64,000 nt of DNA from Dyadobacter alkalitolerans DSM 23607 (GCF_000428845.1 NZ_AUAS01000018.1:1-64000); one strand, 5' to 3'; positions 9,246 through 17,746 are shown, numbered from the stretch's first letter. The notes: generated from the sequence alone by a model not told the origin. Translations and numbers: made by a program.

Positions 9246-10422
9246 GGGCGCGGCGTTTTTTAAATTGGTAAATCAAGATTGTATAGATTAATGCGGCCAA
9301 TGCAAAACCAGCCATGACAAAGAAAACCAGCGGCAGATTTCCCCGATCATTTGCAAAAAGCTCAGCGGACAAAAATGCCCCTAACCCAATGCCCGCTTCC
9401 AAAGAAATGAACATGGTTGCAATGGACCGCCCGCGGTTATCGTCCCGACTTAAATCCACCGTCCAGGCAGAAAGCACCGGCGACAAAATGCCCATTGACA
9501 TGCCGAAAAACGCAGCGCCGGCAAAAAACATGGAAACTGAATTAGCATAACCTGTAATGATCATGGCAATGATGAGCACGATGCAGCCTGCGATGGTCAC
9601 TGGAATCCGGCCGTGCCTATCCGAAATTTTACCAGCAAAAAGCCGGATTAGAATAGAGAAAATCGTAAAAAACATGAAATAAAAACCACGGTTTTGCAGT
9701 CCCAAATATCCGCTGAAATCTGGCGTAACAGTTGCCACGGCCCCATAGCCGAAGTAGCAAAGGAATGTTACCAGCGCCGGGCTGAACACGGCCGGCTCGA
9801 AAATATCTCGTCTTGTAATTTGAAACGCATTCCACGAAAGACGCTCTTTCTTAACGAGCGTTTCTTTCATATTCAAAAGGATTGCAATGGACAAAAACGC
9901 AAAAAGTGAAGAAGTATAAAACAAAGCGTTCAAGGAAAACGCCTCGCTGATCATACTCCCAACCGCCGGTCCGAACGCAGAGCCCACGCCCATACACATC
10001 CCATGCACACCCATCGCCTCCCCGCGTCTGTCGGCCGGAACAATGTCGGCGACATAGGCAGATGTGCCGGTTGGTTTGAAGCCCGTTGAAAAGCCGTGAA
10101 CCAATCTTAGCAGTAAAAACGGCATCACCGTTGTAAAGATGGGATATAAAAATCCGCAGACGAAACAGACAATCGAACCGAATGCCATTACGGGAACGCG
10201 GCCAATACGATCTGTTAAGCGACCGCTGAATGGTCGGGAAAGTCCGGCTGTTAATGTGAATAGACCAATGATTGCGCCTTTATATTCCGCACCGCCCATC
10301 TCGGTAAGATACCCCGGCAATTCGGGAATGAGCATGTTGAAGCTGGAAGAAAAAAGAAACGAGCTGAGGCCAAGTAACCAGAATTGCGTTGTGAAGATAC
10401 TTGGGGAAGCTGTACTTTGCAT
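9235..10422 (-). CDS. Major facilitator superfamily transporter
   Basis: The 395-residue integral membrane protein has about 12 hydrophobic helices. The loop 2-3 signature G-L-RPFSGRLTDRIGRVPV is near residue 60 and its second-half echo, R-FAGKISDRHGRIPV, near 263. A proline/glycine-rich segment with GSAFGPAVG in helix 5 is of the kind seen in drug/H+ antiporters. The likely role is efflux of a small compound; the substrate cannot be told from sequence. It overlaps the YigZ-family gene downstream and has an ATG start. Confidence 0.88.
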   Translation of the reverse strand: MQSTASPSIFTTQFWLLGLSSFLFSSSFNMLIPELPGYLTEMGGAEYKGAIIGLFTLTAGLSRPFSGRLTDRIGRVPVMAFGSIVCFVCGFLYPIFTTVMPFLLLRLVHGFSTGFKPTGTSAYVADIVPADRRGEAMGVHGMCMGVGSAFGPAVGSMISEAFSLNALFYTSSLFAFLSIAILLNMKETLVKKERLSWNAFQITRRDIFEPAVFSPALVTFLCYFGYGAVATVTPDFSGYLGLQNRGFYFMFFTIFSILIRLFAGKISDRHGRIPVTIAGCIVLIIAMIITGYANSVSMFFAGAAFFGMSMGILSPVLSAWTVDLSRDDNRGRSIATMFISLEAGIGLGAFLSAELFANDRGNLPLVFFVMAGFALAALIYTILIYQFKKRRARVI

Positions 10423-10473
10423 TGCACAAAAGTACGGATTTGAACTAGAAAATGAGGAACGTTTGGTAACTAC

Positions 10474-10638
10474 TTAAAATTTGTCCTTGATCCCGAGGAT
10501 ACTCAGGTCTACGCCGGCGAGGGTCTTTTTAGCCTGTTCCATCTTCCTTTGAATGAAAGCCGAATCGCGGCTACTTTTTAAAGTAGGATCGATTGTGACT
10601 TTCGATATATCTACCAACGGGACTCTTTTCTTTTCCAT
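10474..10638 (-). CDS. 54-residue partner of the DUF6934 gene
   Basis: An ATG (10636-10638) lies 4 bases after the stop of the DUF6934 gene on the same strand and opens a 54-codon frame ending in TAA. The predicted product is charged. It begins MEKKRVPLVDISKVTIDP, has a KRKMEQAKKTL-like helix (actual residues RKMEQAKKTLAG), and ends VDLSILGIKDKF. The tight spacing argues for a real, co-translated gene. I do not recognise a named family. The size, order and charge resemble the small member of a toxin-antitoxin or effector-chaperone pair, but that is inference. Confidence 0.65.
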   Translation of the reverse strand: MEKKRVPLVDISKVTIDPTLKSSRDSAFIQRKMEQAKKTLAGVDLSILGIKDKF

Positions 10639-10642
10639 AATA

Positions 10643-11083
10643 CTAACTGAGTTTTTGTTTTACAATAAACGCATCAAACTTAAAATCTATTTCAAAAGGC
10701 ATTATATCTCCATTAACAATACCGTAAACCGTCAATTTATTTTCCCAACTCGCCTTCTCTTTTGTTAATATTATCTGGTACATTCTGGTTCTTGAACAAG
10801 TACTGCCTTTAAAATGTACCGCTTTTCCTGAATGCGTTTCTAGAAAGACAACTAGAATTTGAATAAGGGTTGCCAAAACCATGCCGGTATCTTTGTTGTC
10901 TGTAACTACCAGATCATCAACATCATTCTGATTATTTAGATCGCCAAACCCAAAATTGTATAAACCATCAGACATCTCAGCAAATTCCGCTCTCTTACGA
11001 ACAATCCGCTGCTCAGAAATGCTTTCAAAAGTGAAGGATAAAAAATCCTCTGACCCCCGGAAGGGGTAATAATCATGTTTCAA
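10643..11083 (-). CDS. DUF6934-like protein
   Basis: The 146-residue soluble protein opens with the MKHDYYPFRG motif that I associate with the DUF6934 family of Bacteroidota. Later blocks include YNFGFGDL, DDLVVTDN and FKGSTCSRTRMYQIIL; the last is the most conserved-looking, with S/T and R residues that could form an active or binding site. No ATG is available, and the conserved N-terminus fits a TTG start at 11081-11083. The 54-residue gene follows 4 bp downstream. No function is established to my knowledge. Confidence 0.7.
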   Translation of the reverse strand: MKHDYYPFRGSEDFLSFTFESISEQRIVRKRAEFAEMSDGLYNFGFGDLNNQNDVDDLVVTDNKDTGMVLATLIQILVVFLETHSGKAVHFKGSTCSRTRMYQIILTKEKASWENKLTVYGIVNGDIMPFEIDFKFDAFIVKQKLS

Positions 11084-11185
11084 AATAGTGTGTGATTGAG
11101 TATTGAATTAGCCTGCAAGTTAACTTAAATCCTCATTTTTAGAAATCAGTTTTTGTGGTTGCTTCTTTTTTCCCAACTTTAAAAA

Positions 11186-12130
11186 ATGGTACGCATATTT
11201 TATAAAGAAGGTCGGTTGATTAAGCGCGAGAATGATATTCGCGAGCTTGGGAAAGTCAAAAATCTGGTTTGGGTGGATTTGCAGTCGCCGAGTGCGGAGG
11301 AAGAGGAATGGGTGGAGAACAAATGCAACATCAGCTTCCAGACACCACAGGAAATCGTTGAAATTGAAAGCAGTTCGCGGTTTTTTGAACAAAATGATAC
11401 GATTAATGCCAACTCCAACTTCCTGCGCATCGATCGTGATGGGTATGAGATGTATCCCGTTTCCTTTATTTTATATCAAAATGTGCTCTTTACTTATCGT
11501 CGCGGTGATTCCAAAACTTTTGCGGATACGGTGAAGAAAATGAAGGTGAGCACGGAAAGCATTCAGAGTGGCGTAGACTTTATGCTGCTGTTGCTGGAAA
11601 CGCGAATTGAAGCTGATGCAGACTCGCTGGAAGGCATTTCGCGTGACATTTCGGCCATTAGTAAGGACCTTACCCACGAACAGAAAGCCCGTCAGGAAGT
11701 CTTGATCCGCATCAGTGGATTGCAGGAAACCACAATGATGTTGCGTGAAACGAGCATTGACAAACAACGCGTGCTCTCCGGGATTTTAAGAAGTCAGTAT
11801 TTTCCGGAAGACAGGAAGGAACATTTACGGATCATTCTGAAAGACGTGAGTTCACTGCTCGAATACACTACATTCAACTTCGAACGCCTTGAGTATCTGC
11901 AAAATACATTCATGGGTTTGATCAACATTGAACAGAGCCAGGTGATCAAGATTTTCACCGTGGTAACGATCATTTTCATGCCGCCAACGCTGATCGCAGG
12001 GATTTTTGGCATGAACTACAACCACATTCCCACCACCGCAGAGCCCTGGGGATTTGGGCTTTCGCTGTTCCTGATGGTGTTCTCGTCGCTGATTGTGCTT
12101 TGGTTTTTCCGCCGAAAACGCTGGATCTAA
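11186..12130 (+). CDS. corA: CorA-family divalent cation transporter
   Basis: The 314-residue protein has the CorA layout: an N-terminal alpha/beta cytoplasmic domain, a long helical stalk (about 140-250), and two C-terminal transmembrane helices. The pore signature GMN lies in IFGMNYNHIPTT, followed by the short periplasmic loop. The positively charged tail FRRKRWI ends the protein. It mediates Mg2+ (possibly Co2+ or Ni2+) uptake as a homopentamer. Its last 4 bases overlap the convergent FkbM gene. The symbol reflects the family only. Confidence 0.92.
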   Translation: MVRIFYKEGRLIKRENDIRELGKVKNLVWVDLQSPSAEEEEWVENKCNISFQTPQEIVEIESSSRFFEQNDTINANSNFLRIDRDGYEMYPVSFILYQNVLFTYRRGDSKTFADTVKKMKVSTESIQSGVDFMLLLLETRIEADADSLEGISRDISAISKDLTHEQKARQEVLIRISGLQETTMMLRETSIDKQRVLSGILRSQYFPEDRKEHLRIILKDVSSLLEYTTFNFERLEYLQNTFMGLINIEQSQVIKIFTVVTIIFMPPTLIAGIFGMNYNHIPTTAEPWGFGLSLFLMVFSSLIVLWFFRRKRWI

Positions 12131-12957
12131 GCTTCGTTCGGAATCGCGTAAAAGTTGAAGGTTTTCCACTTATTCATATCACGTGGGCCTTCGATTTTGA
12201 TAATTTTCGCGTTCTCGTTGAAGTCCGAAAAATAATGTAATGTGTAGCCAAATTCAGAAACAATGTGGTAAAGTTCGGCGCGCTCTTCGGTGGTTGCCTT
12301 TGGAAAACATTCCGCCACAAGCACTGGTTTAAACTGCCTGATAAGCTCACTGATTGAGCGAATCACTTCCATATCAGCGCCTTCCACATCCACTTTAATG
12401 AAGGAAAGCCTGTTTAATAAAGAAGCATAATTGGATTTCAGAAACTTTTCAAGGTTAATGCCCTTGATCTTCTCAGGAAGCTGAAACGCACCCTGGTCTT
12501 CCACAATTTCGTTGGAAATGCCGCCGTTGCCGAATGAAGCTTCCGAGGAACTGTAAAAAAACTCGCCATCCTCTTTCGTTATGGCGTAAGGCAGCGGGAT
12601 AATGTTCGTTTTGTCAACATTAAGGGCCACGTTTTTCTCCAAAATCTTAAAAACGTGCGGGTTAGGATCGAAACCAATCGTTGTGCCGGTTTTCCCTGTA
12701 GCGAGCGCCATAGGGACGGTCGTGTCGCCGATATTGGTGCCAATGTCGATGCAAAGGCTTCCTTTTGGAATAAATTTTTTGAAAAAATTGACTTCTTCCT
12801 GCGTAATCACCTTTGGATTTACCAACGGGTTTTTCCAGTTTGCAAATGATATTTCACCTTCCTCGGCCAACACAAATGTGTCTGTTTTGTGAGGATATTC
12901 CTGAAATTGGCGGCGTGCTTTCTTCCTGGCCAGTGAATTTTTAAAATACTCAAACAT
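12127..12957 (-). CDS. FkbM family methyltransferase
   Basis: The 276-residue SAM-dependent methyltransferase has motif I CIDIGTNIGDTTVPMA (Asp71 onward), followed by FDPNPHVFKILEKN, the acidic ribose-binding strand typical of the family. RLSFIKVDVEGADMEVIR (about 190) is the FkbM signature with the DVEG element. Family members O-methylate polyketides or surface sugars. The next gene upstream on the same strand is a glycosyltransferase, so a role in modifying a surface glycan is plausible but unproven. ATG start. Confidence 0.9.
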   Translation of the reverse strand: MFEYFKNSLARKKARRQFQEYPHKTDTFVLAEEGEISFANWKNPLVNPKVITQEEVNFFKKFIPKGSLCIDIGTNIGDTTVPMALATGKTGTTIGFDPNPHVFKILEKNVALNVDKTNIIPLPYAITKEDGEFFYSSSEASFGNGGISNEIVEDQGAFQLPEKIKGINLEKFLKSNYASLLNRLSFIKVDVEGADMEVIRSISELIRQFKPVLVAECFPKATTEERAELYHIVSEFGYTLHYFSDFNENAKIIKIEGPRDMNKWKTFNFYAIPNEA

Positions 12958-13051
12958 GTAACGTAGGAATTTCGTGAGTTTCTGAAATTACAATATTAAG
13001 TATTAAAACGCGAAATTATGTTATCCGTTTATAGTCATTTAAACGCTGTAT

Positions 13052-13936
13052 TCACAATAACCTGTAATTTCTGAACTCAAACAGCCGCTTGCCCGTCCGC
13101 TTTTCGTACCAGTAAAGCATTGCATCTTTAAGCTTGAACCGCTTCTTCGAAGTGTCTAGTTCCACCTTCCAGTTTTGGCGGCCAATGCGTTCTTGCATCA
13201 CATCGGGATGCGTGCCCTCGAAACGTTTTAGAGAATCAAATTCTTCATAATTGAAAACATCGTCCGATTCCAGAATCTTCTCCCAAGTCTCGCCCTCATT
13301 CCAAAAACGGCTTACATTTTTCATCTTGGTTTTCATCTGTGCCGGACTTTTCACCCAGCCATAATGATATACCGCCGCGCCCGAATGCTTCACATTCAAT
13401 TTCTGATTGCCTCTCCGAAAACCCTGCGCATCACGATAAGCTGAAATAGGCTGACCTTTCTGATTCATTTCATTCCTTATAATACGGATTTCGCGGCGAT
13501 ACCATTTTCTGCTGTCGCCAATGTAATCGTAAGTGCCATAAAAATGCACATAATCAAACAGCAACGCTTCAACCCGCTCATCATTCAAATGTTCTTGGCA
13601 TGCTTCGATAATGGTTTTGTGATATTTCTCATGCACCGCTTCGTCGCCCTGAATGTAAAATGCCCAGTCCGAATCGGGTGAAATTTGCTTCAAAGCCTTG
13701 TCTGTTTCCACTGCCAGCACTTTTCCGCCTTCCCGCAACGACATGTCCCATTCCGATTCGACGATCCTGATTTTGTGTGATGGAATCGCCTTGATCAGCG
13801 CCAATGTATCGTCATCGCTCAACCCTACGCTCACCAGCATTTCGTCCACAGCAGGCAATATGGACGTGATCGCTTCTACAATCGGGTAGTCGTTAATGAT
13901 GGCATTCCTAATGATCGTAAAGCCGGAAATCTTCAA
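13052..13936 (-). CDS. Family 2-like glycosyltransferase
   Basis: The 294-residue protein has a GT-A-like N-terminus (MKISGFTIIRNA, then a DEMLVSVGLSDDDTL nucleotide-sugar segment near 31-45) and an acidic FYIQGDEAVH motif near residue 100 as the probable metal-binding site. The C-terminal half is charged, with no membrane segment, so it is likely cytoplasmic. The donor and acceptor are unknown. The start is probably TTG at 13934-13936, because the conserved first residues leave no ATG and an in-frame stop lies 4 codons upstream. It is separated by 94 bp from the FkbM gene on the same strand. Confidence 0.82.
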   Translation of the reverse strand: MKISGFTIIRNAIINDYPIVEAITSILPAVDEMLVSVGLSDDDTLALIKAIPSHKIRIVESEWDMSLREGGKVLAVETDKALKQISPDSDWAFYIQGDEAVHEKYHKTIIEACQEHLNDERVEALLFDYVHFYGTYDYIGDSRKWYRREIRIIRNEMNQKGQPISAYRDAQGFRRGNQKLNVKHSGAAVYHYGWVKSPAQMKTKMKNVSRFWNEGETWEKILESDDVFNYEEFDSLKRFEGTHPDVMQERIGRQNWKVELDTSKKRFKLKDAMLYWYEKRTGKRLFEFRNYRLL

Positions 13937-14032
13937 TGTAAGCGGGATTTAAAGTGATGTGAGCGCGACAAAGTTAGCTTATTCGTCCTAAGAATATCCC
14001 CAAAATAAGAATTCAATTTGATCCGTTTCTCC

Positions 14033-14063
14033 TTGAATTTTCAAAGCAAAGCGTGTAGATTTG
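14033..14063 (+). promoter_or_regulatory. Bacteroidota-type promoter of nrdB
   Basis: TTG at 14033-14035, a 20-base spacer, and TAGATTTG at 14056-14063 match the -33/-7 consensus TTG-N19-21-TAnnTTTG. About 73 bases of leader follow, including a small GCCCTG/CAGGGC hairpin at 14073-14094, before the ATG at 14143. Confidence 0.65.
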
Positions 14064-14142
14064 TTTTCTCCAGCCCTGCAAATCCGGCCAGGGCAATTCA
14101 AGAAATTATACATCAGGTCCTCGTAAAAATTTTTAAATACTT

Positions 14143-15138
14143 ATGTCACAAGAACTTACCAGACAGGAACCCCTGTTAGTAGAAGATCCTTTGCGGTTTG
14201 TGTTATTTCCGATCAAACATTCCGATATCTGGGAAATGTACAAACGCCACGAAGCGTCTTTCTGGACGGCCGAAGAGATCGACCTTTCTCAGGATATGAA
14301 AGACTGGGAGAACCTGAACGACGGTGAAAGGCATTTTATCTCGCACGTGCTTGCATTCTTTGCGGCTTCGGATGGGATTGTTAATGAGAACCTGGCGGTC
14401 AACTTTCTGAGCGAAGTACAATATGCCGAAGCCAAATGTTTCTACGGCTTCCAGATTGCGATGGAGAACATCCATTCCGAAACTTACTCGCTGCTTATCG
14501 ACACATACATTAAAGATCCGTCTGAGAAAGACCATTTGCTTAGAGCGATCGATACAATTCCGTGCGTTCAGAAAAAGGCGGAATGGGCATTGAAATGGAT
14601 CAATAGTCCTGTTTTCGCAGAAAGAATCATCGCATTCGCAGCCGTGGAAGGAATCTTCTTCTCCGGATCATTCTGCTCCATTTTCTGGCTCAAAAAACGC
14701 GGCTTAATGCCTGGGCTTTCCTTCTCGAATGAGCTTATTTCACGCGACGAAGGCTTGCACTGCGAATTCGCTTGTCTACTTTACACACGTCACATTGTGA
14801 ACCAGTTACCGCAAGAACGCGTGATTGAAATCATGATGGACGCCGTTACAATAGAGAAGGAATTTGTAAGCGAAGCATTGCCCGTGTCCCTAATAGGCAT
14901 GAATGCAGACCTAATGAATCAATACATCGAATACATCGCCGATTTCTGGCTGGAAAGATTGGGCTGCGAAAAACAATTTGGCTCTGCTAACCCATTCGAT
15001 TTTATGGAGTTAATCTCCCTTCCAGGAAAGACCAACTTCTTTGAGAAGCGAGTTGGAGAATATCAGAAAGCCGGTGTAATGAGTGGTGTGAAGGATAAAG
15101 ATTCAGGACATAAGATTTCTTTTGATTCCGATTTTTAA
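14143..15138 (+). CDS. nrdB: Ribonucleotide reductase class I, beta subunit
   Basis: The 331-residue di-iron subunit of ribonucleoside-diphosphate reductase generates the radical used by NrdA to make deoxynucleotides. Metal ligands are visible in order: Asp77 (AASDGIV), Glu108 and His111 with radical Tyr115 (ENIHSETY), Glu170 (VEGIFF), and Glu203 with His206 (RDEGLHCEF). The tyrosine is kept, so this looks like a canonical tyrosyl-radical enzyme. The C-terminal tail (DKDSGHKISFDSDF) is the usual NrdA-docking peptide. No nrdA is adjacent in this window, which is atypical. Confidence 0.95.
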   Translation: MSQELTRQEPLLVEDPLRFVLFPIKHSDIWEMYKRHEASFWTAEEIDLSQDMKDWENLNDGERHFISHVLAFFAASDGIVNENLAVNFLSEVQYAEAKCFYGFQIAMENIHSETYSLLIDTYIKDPSEKDHLLRAIDTIPCVQKKAEWALKWINSPVFAERIIAFAAVEGIFFSGSFCSIFWLKKRGLMPGLSFSNELISRDEGLHCEFACLLYTRHIVNQLPQERVIEIMMDAVTIEKEFVSEALPVSLIGMNADLMNQYIEYIADFWLERLGCEKQFGSANPFDFMELISLPGKTNFFEKRVGEYQKAGVMSGVKDKDSGHKISFDSDF

Positions 15139-15160
15139 GTAAAATGTTGCTTAAATAAGC

Positions 15161-15236
15161 CTCTGTCAGCCTGAGCGTAGTCGAAGGCGCGCTACTCCTG
15201 GGTAACGTGCCTTCGACTACGCTCAGGCTGACAGAG
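15161..15236. repeat. Perfect 28-bp inverted repeat (large hairpin)
   Basis: Left arm 15161-15188 and right arm 15209-15236 are exact reverse complements with a 20-base loop. The arms contain GTCAGCCTGAGCGTAGTCGA, a sequence that I recall as a widespread dispersed hairpin repeat in Bacteroidota genomes. It lies between the convergent nrdB and recX genes and would act as a strong bidirectional RNA hairpin. No second copy was found in the window. Confidence 0.9.
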
Positions 15237-15258
15237 CAAAGCTCAGGGTAACAAGCTT

Positions 15259-15717
15259 CTAAACCAGCAACTCCTCAACAACCTTCCAAACCAACTCACT
15301 CTCATAACCCTTCCCAAGTGCAAACCTTACCAACTTCTGTTTCAGCTTGAAAGGATCAACCTCCGTCTTCACAAGCAAGTTTTTCTTCTTTTCCAAAAGC
15401 ATTTTCAATCCCTCCACATACGCCTTATCCTCAATCTCCCCCATTCCCTTTTCAATGCTATACTGGCTCAATCCGCGGCGGTTTAGCTCTTGCCGGATCT
15501 TCATCCGGCCCCAATTTTTAACCCTGAATTTCCCGCCTGCATAAGTTTTGGCAAAGCGCTCTTCACTCAGATAATTCATTGAAATCAGCTCTGCAATGAG
15601 CTCATCGGCTTCGTCGCCCCACACATTCCACTTTTTCAGGCGTTGCCGCACCTCATCTTGCGTCCTTTCCTGGTAAGCACAATATGAGGCTGCTTTTTGC
15701 AGGATTAAGCGATCCAT
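15259..15717 (-). CDS. recX: Regulatory protein RecX
   Basis: The 152-residue all-helical protein shows the three tandem three-helix repeats of RecX. Signatures include YCAYQERTQDEVRQRL-W at about 13-31, the central YLSEERFAKTYAGGKFRVKNWGRMKIRQEL, and a third, more divergent repeat. RecX binds RecA filaments and limits recombinase activity. No recA is nearby; the gene stands alone, convergent with nrdB across the large hairpin. ATG start. Confidence 0.9.
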   Translation of the reverse strand: MDRLILQKAASYCAYQERTQDEVRQRLKKWNVWGDEADELIAELISMNYLSEERFAKTYAGGKFRVKNWGRMKIRQELNRRGLSQYSIEKGMGEIEDKAYVEGLKMLLEKKKNLLVKTEVDPFKLKQKLVRFALGKGYESELVWKVVEELLV

Positions 15718-15837
15718 GAATTGATTTTTATATTAAATATTCTTAACAAGGTGCAAGAATAAAGAAAATATCCTTCGCGAATAACTATTTTTGGAATAAT
15801 ATCACCACCCCTGAAAGACCCAAACCTGAACGATACA

Positions 15838-16653
15838 ATGACATTCAAACGCCGCTCTTTTCTCAAACTTTTACCCGCATTGCCAGGCCTTTCATTCATT
15901 TCAAAACCAAAGGAAAACAATGTTCCCGCCAGAATTTCGATGCGGTTCATCGTCGCTTCTGACGGACATTACGGCCAGCCAAACACCGATTTCAAGCAAT
16001 TCCACACGGACTTAATAAGCTGGGTAAATCGCGAAAAAATGCAGAAAGGAGTCGATTTTCTATTCTTCAACGGCGACCTCATCCACGACGATCCGACATT
16101 GTTATATGATTTCAAAAATACCATCAGCAACCTCAGCGTGCCGTTTTACGTAAGTCGCGGCAATCATGACAAAGTTGGCCTGGACGTGTGGCAAAGCACC
16201 TGGGGTTATCCTACCAATCACAGTTTTGCCAAAGGTGAATACGCATTCATCATCGGCGATACATCCAATGAAAAAGGCGAATACGTGTGCCCGGACGCAA
16301 CCTGGCTAAAAAACGAAATCGCCAAACATAAAGACAAAAAAGGCATTTTCGTATTCCTGCACATCACCCCCGCCAAATGGACCGTGAACGGAATCGAATG
16401 CAAAGAAGTCATCGACCTTTTCGAGAACACGCCCAACGTCAAAGCCATCTTCAACGGCCACGACCACGACCAGGACAGCACCAAAATCTACGGCAAAAAA
16501 CCCTACTTCTTCGACGGCCACTTCGGCGGCAACTGGGGAACAACATACAAAGGTTACCGGATTGTAGAAATTTACGAGGATCACACCTGGCAGTCATACC
16601 AATATAATCCAACGGCGGCTCCGGTTTTGAATAGTTTTACTGGGAAGTCGTAA
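15838..16653 (+). CDS. Secreted calcineurin-like metallophosphoesterase
   Basis: The 271-residue protein begins KRRSFLKLL, a short twin-arginine-like signal, so it is probably exported. The metallophosphatase metal ligands follow the family order: D-x-H (Asp42, His44 in SDGHYG), GD (Asp80 in FFNGDLIHDD), GNHD in SRGNHDK, and GHDHD near the C-terminal third. The substrate could be a phosphomonoester or diester and cannot be deduced. It is flanked by recX (divergent) and the VapC-type toxin (convergent, 0 bp apart). Confidence 0.87.
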   Translation: MTFKRRSFLKLLPALPGLSFISKPKENNVPARISMRFIVASDGHYGQPNTDFKQFHTDLISWVNREKMQKGVDFLFFNGDLIHDDPTLLYDFKNTISNLSVPFYVSRGNHDKVGLDVWQSTWGYPTNHSFAKGEYAFIIGDTSNEKGEYVCPDATWLKNEIAKHKDKKGIFVFLHITPAKWTVNGIECKEVIDLFENTPNVKAIFNGHDHDQDSTKIYGKKPYFFDGHFGGNWGTTYKGYRIVEIYEDHTWQSYQYNPTAAPVLNSFTGKS

Positions 16654-17073
16654 TTAGTCAATCCAATTTTGAAGCTGAATGCCCGGCATATTTGCAAAAT
16701 GTCGGGTATTTCGCGTCACAAGAATTAAGTTATGAACGATAGCAGTGCTTCCGATTAATAGATCAAAGTCCTCTATTGGTCTTCCTTTTCTCCGGAGACT
16801 GGTCTTTTGACGAGCATATTCATTCAGGACCTCGCTGATTTGCAAAATCCTTCCTTTAAAAATTCCTTGAAAGCTTTCGAATTGCTGGCGATTCAGTTGA
16901 CGACGATGCTCAGAACTGTTTTCAACACCAAATAACAGCTCGGCAACATTAATTTCTGACAGAAAACATGCATCAATGCCGACTTGGCGAATCTTTTGTT
17001 TGATGCCGAAATCGCTTTTAAGCGCATGAATACAAATATTAGTATCAAGCAAAAATCTATCAGAGTTCGACAT
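16654..17073 (-). CDS. PIN-domain toxin, VapC type
   Basis: The 139-residue PIN nuclease starts at ATG 17071-17073; an in-frame ATG at 17098-17100 would add 9 residues. Acidic residues occur in the expected order: FLLDTN (strand 1 Asp), INVAELLFG (Glu), and DFDLLIGSTAIVHNL with VTRNTRHF. VapC toxins cleave tRNA or rRNA. The start lies inside the end of the antitoxin gene (overlap 14 bp), giving the standard antitoxin-then-toxin order. It ends immediately against the convergent phosphoesterase gene. Confidence 0.88.
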   Translation of the reverse strand: MSNSDRFLLDTNICIHALKSDFGIKQKIRQVGIDACFLSEINVAELLFGVENSSEHRRQLNRQQFESFQGIFKGRILQISEVLNEYARQKTSLRRKGRPIEDFDLLIGSTAIVHNLILVTRNTRHFANMPGIQLQNWID

Positions 17074-17293
17074 CCCGAGAGCTGGATTGTCTAGCACCAT
17101 AAATCATAGCATTGAGTTCATCACCCGTTTCCTCGCCCTCCCAATATATCTGATCAAGCAAATTTAAACGTTCCTCTACGCTAAGTTCCGTCTCATGTGA
17201 CTCTTTGAAGGGGACGTGCAACGTTTGTGCAAAATCCTTAATCTGCTCAAATTCTGTCTCACTCTTTGTTTCTATCGTAATCGTGTGTAGCAT
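17060..17293 (-). CDS. Antitoxin of the VapC-type module
   Basis: The 77-residue acidic protein is encoded just upstream of, and overlapping, the PIN-domain gene. Its N-terminal segment (MLHTITIETKSETEFEQIKDFAQTL) looks like a small beta-helix unit. The C-terminal part, LLDQIYWEGEETGDEL, is acidic and suited to wrapping around the toxin. No classical AbrB or ribbon-helix-helix signature is obvious. Recognition is mainly by position. A palindromic element lies 36-72 bp upstream and could be its operator. Confidence 0.75.
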   Translation of the reverse strand: MLHTITIETKSETEFEQIKDFAQTLHVPFKESHETELSVEERLNLLDQIYWEGEETGDELNAMIYGARQSSSRDVEL

Positions 17294-17328
17294 AGATTTA
17301 TTTAAGTTGATGAATAGTTAAACAATAG

Positions 17329-17365
17329 ATTAGCACTATAAATTCGCAAATTATTGCGTGCTAAT
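17329..17365. promoter_or_regulatory. Nested palindrome upstream of the VapC-type module
   Basis: ATTAGCAC (17329-17336) and GTGCTAAT (17358-17365) are perfect 8-bp inverted arms. Between them CGCAA-ATTA-TTGCG (17345-17358) forms a second nested palindrome. It is placed where an autoregulatory operator would sit for the antitoxin gene starting at 17293. Operator function is inferred. Confidence 0.5.
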
Positions 17366-17449
17366 GGCCTACAATATAGCAGGTCGCATTACCAATGTCA
17401 AAATGAATGAATAACCGGCCTTAATGGCTTTTTTGCGGTAAACTTTGAG

Positions 17450-17722
17450 TCAAAGCATAGCGCTTGTTTCTCCTAATTTAGTAATCAAAGTAACCACACG
17501 CAATTGATTGGCAATGTGAATCCGCATTTCCGTCGATACATTCTCCAAGTTTTCCGTGAACAGAAATGCCTCAATTAAGGCATTTAACGAATTCACAATT
17601 TCCGCGCTTCCGTCTCTTTTGAAGAATTCTTTCACCATTTCATGCTGCTGAAATAATAGATTGACCTCTGCCTCTGAGAAAGATTCAAGATCCTTGTTAA
17701 ACTTAGATTTGATGATCATCAT
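17450..17722 (-). CDS. Small hypothetical helical protein
   Basis: The 90-residue protein is predicted largely helical (SEAEVNLLFQQHEMVKEFF, IVNSLNALIEAFLF) with no motif I recognise and no signal peptide. It starts with two consecutive ATGs. It lies 59 bp downstream of the 69-residue gene on the same strand, and one copy of the 21-bp operator-like repeat lies 25-45 bp before its start. The pairing suggests a small two-gene unit under shared control. Function unknown. Confidence 0.6.
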   Translation of the reverse strand: MMIIKSKFNKDLESFSEAEVNLLFQQHEMVKEFFKRDGSAEIVNSLNALIEAFLFTENLENVSTEMRIHIANQLRVVTLITKLGETSAML

Positions 17723-17746
17723 TAATAGTGGTTATAGTTTGAAATA

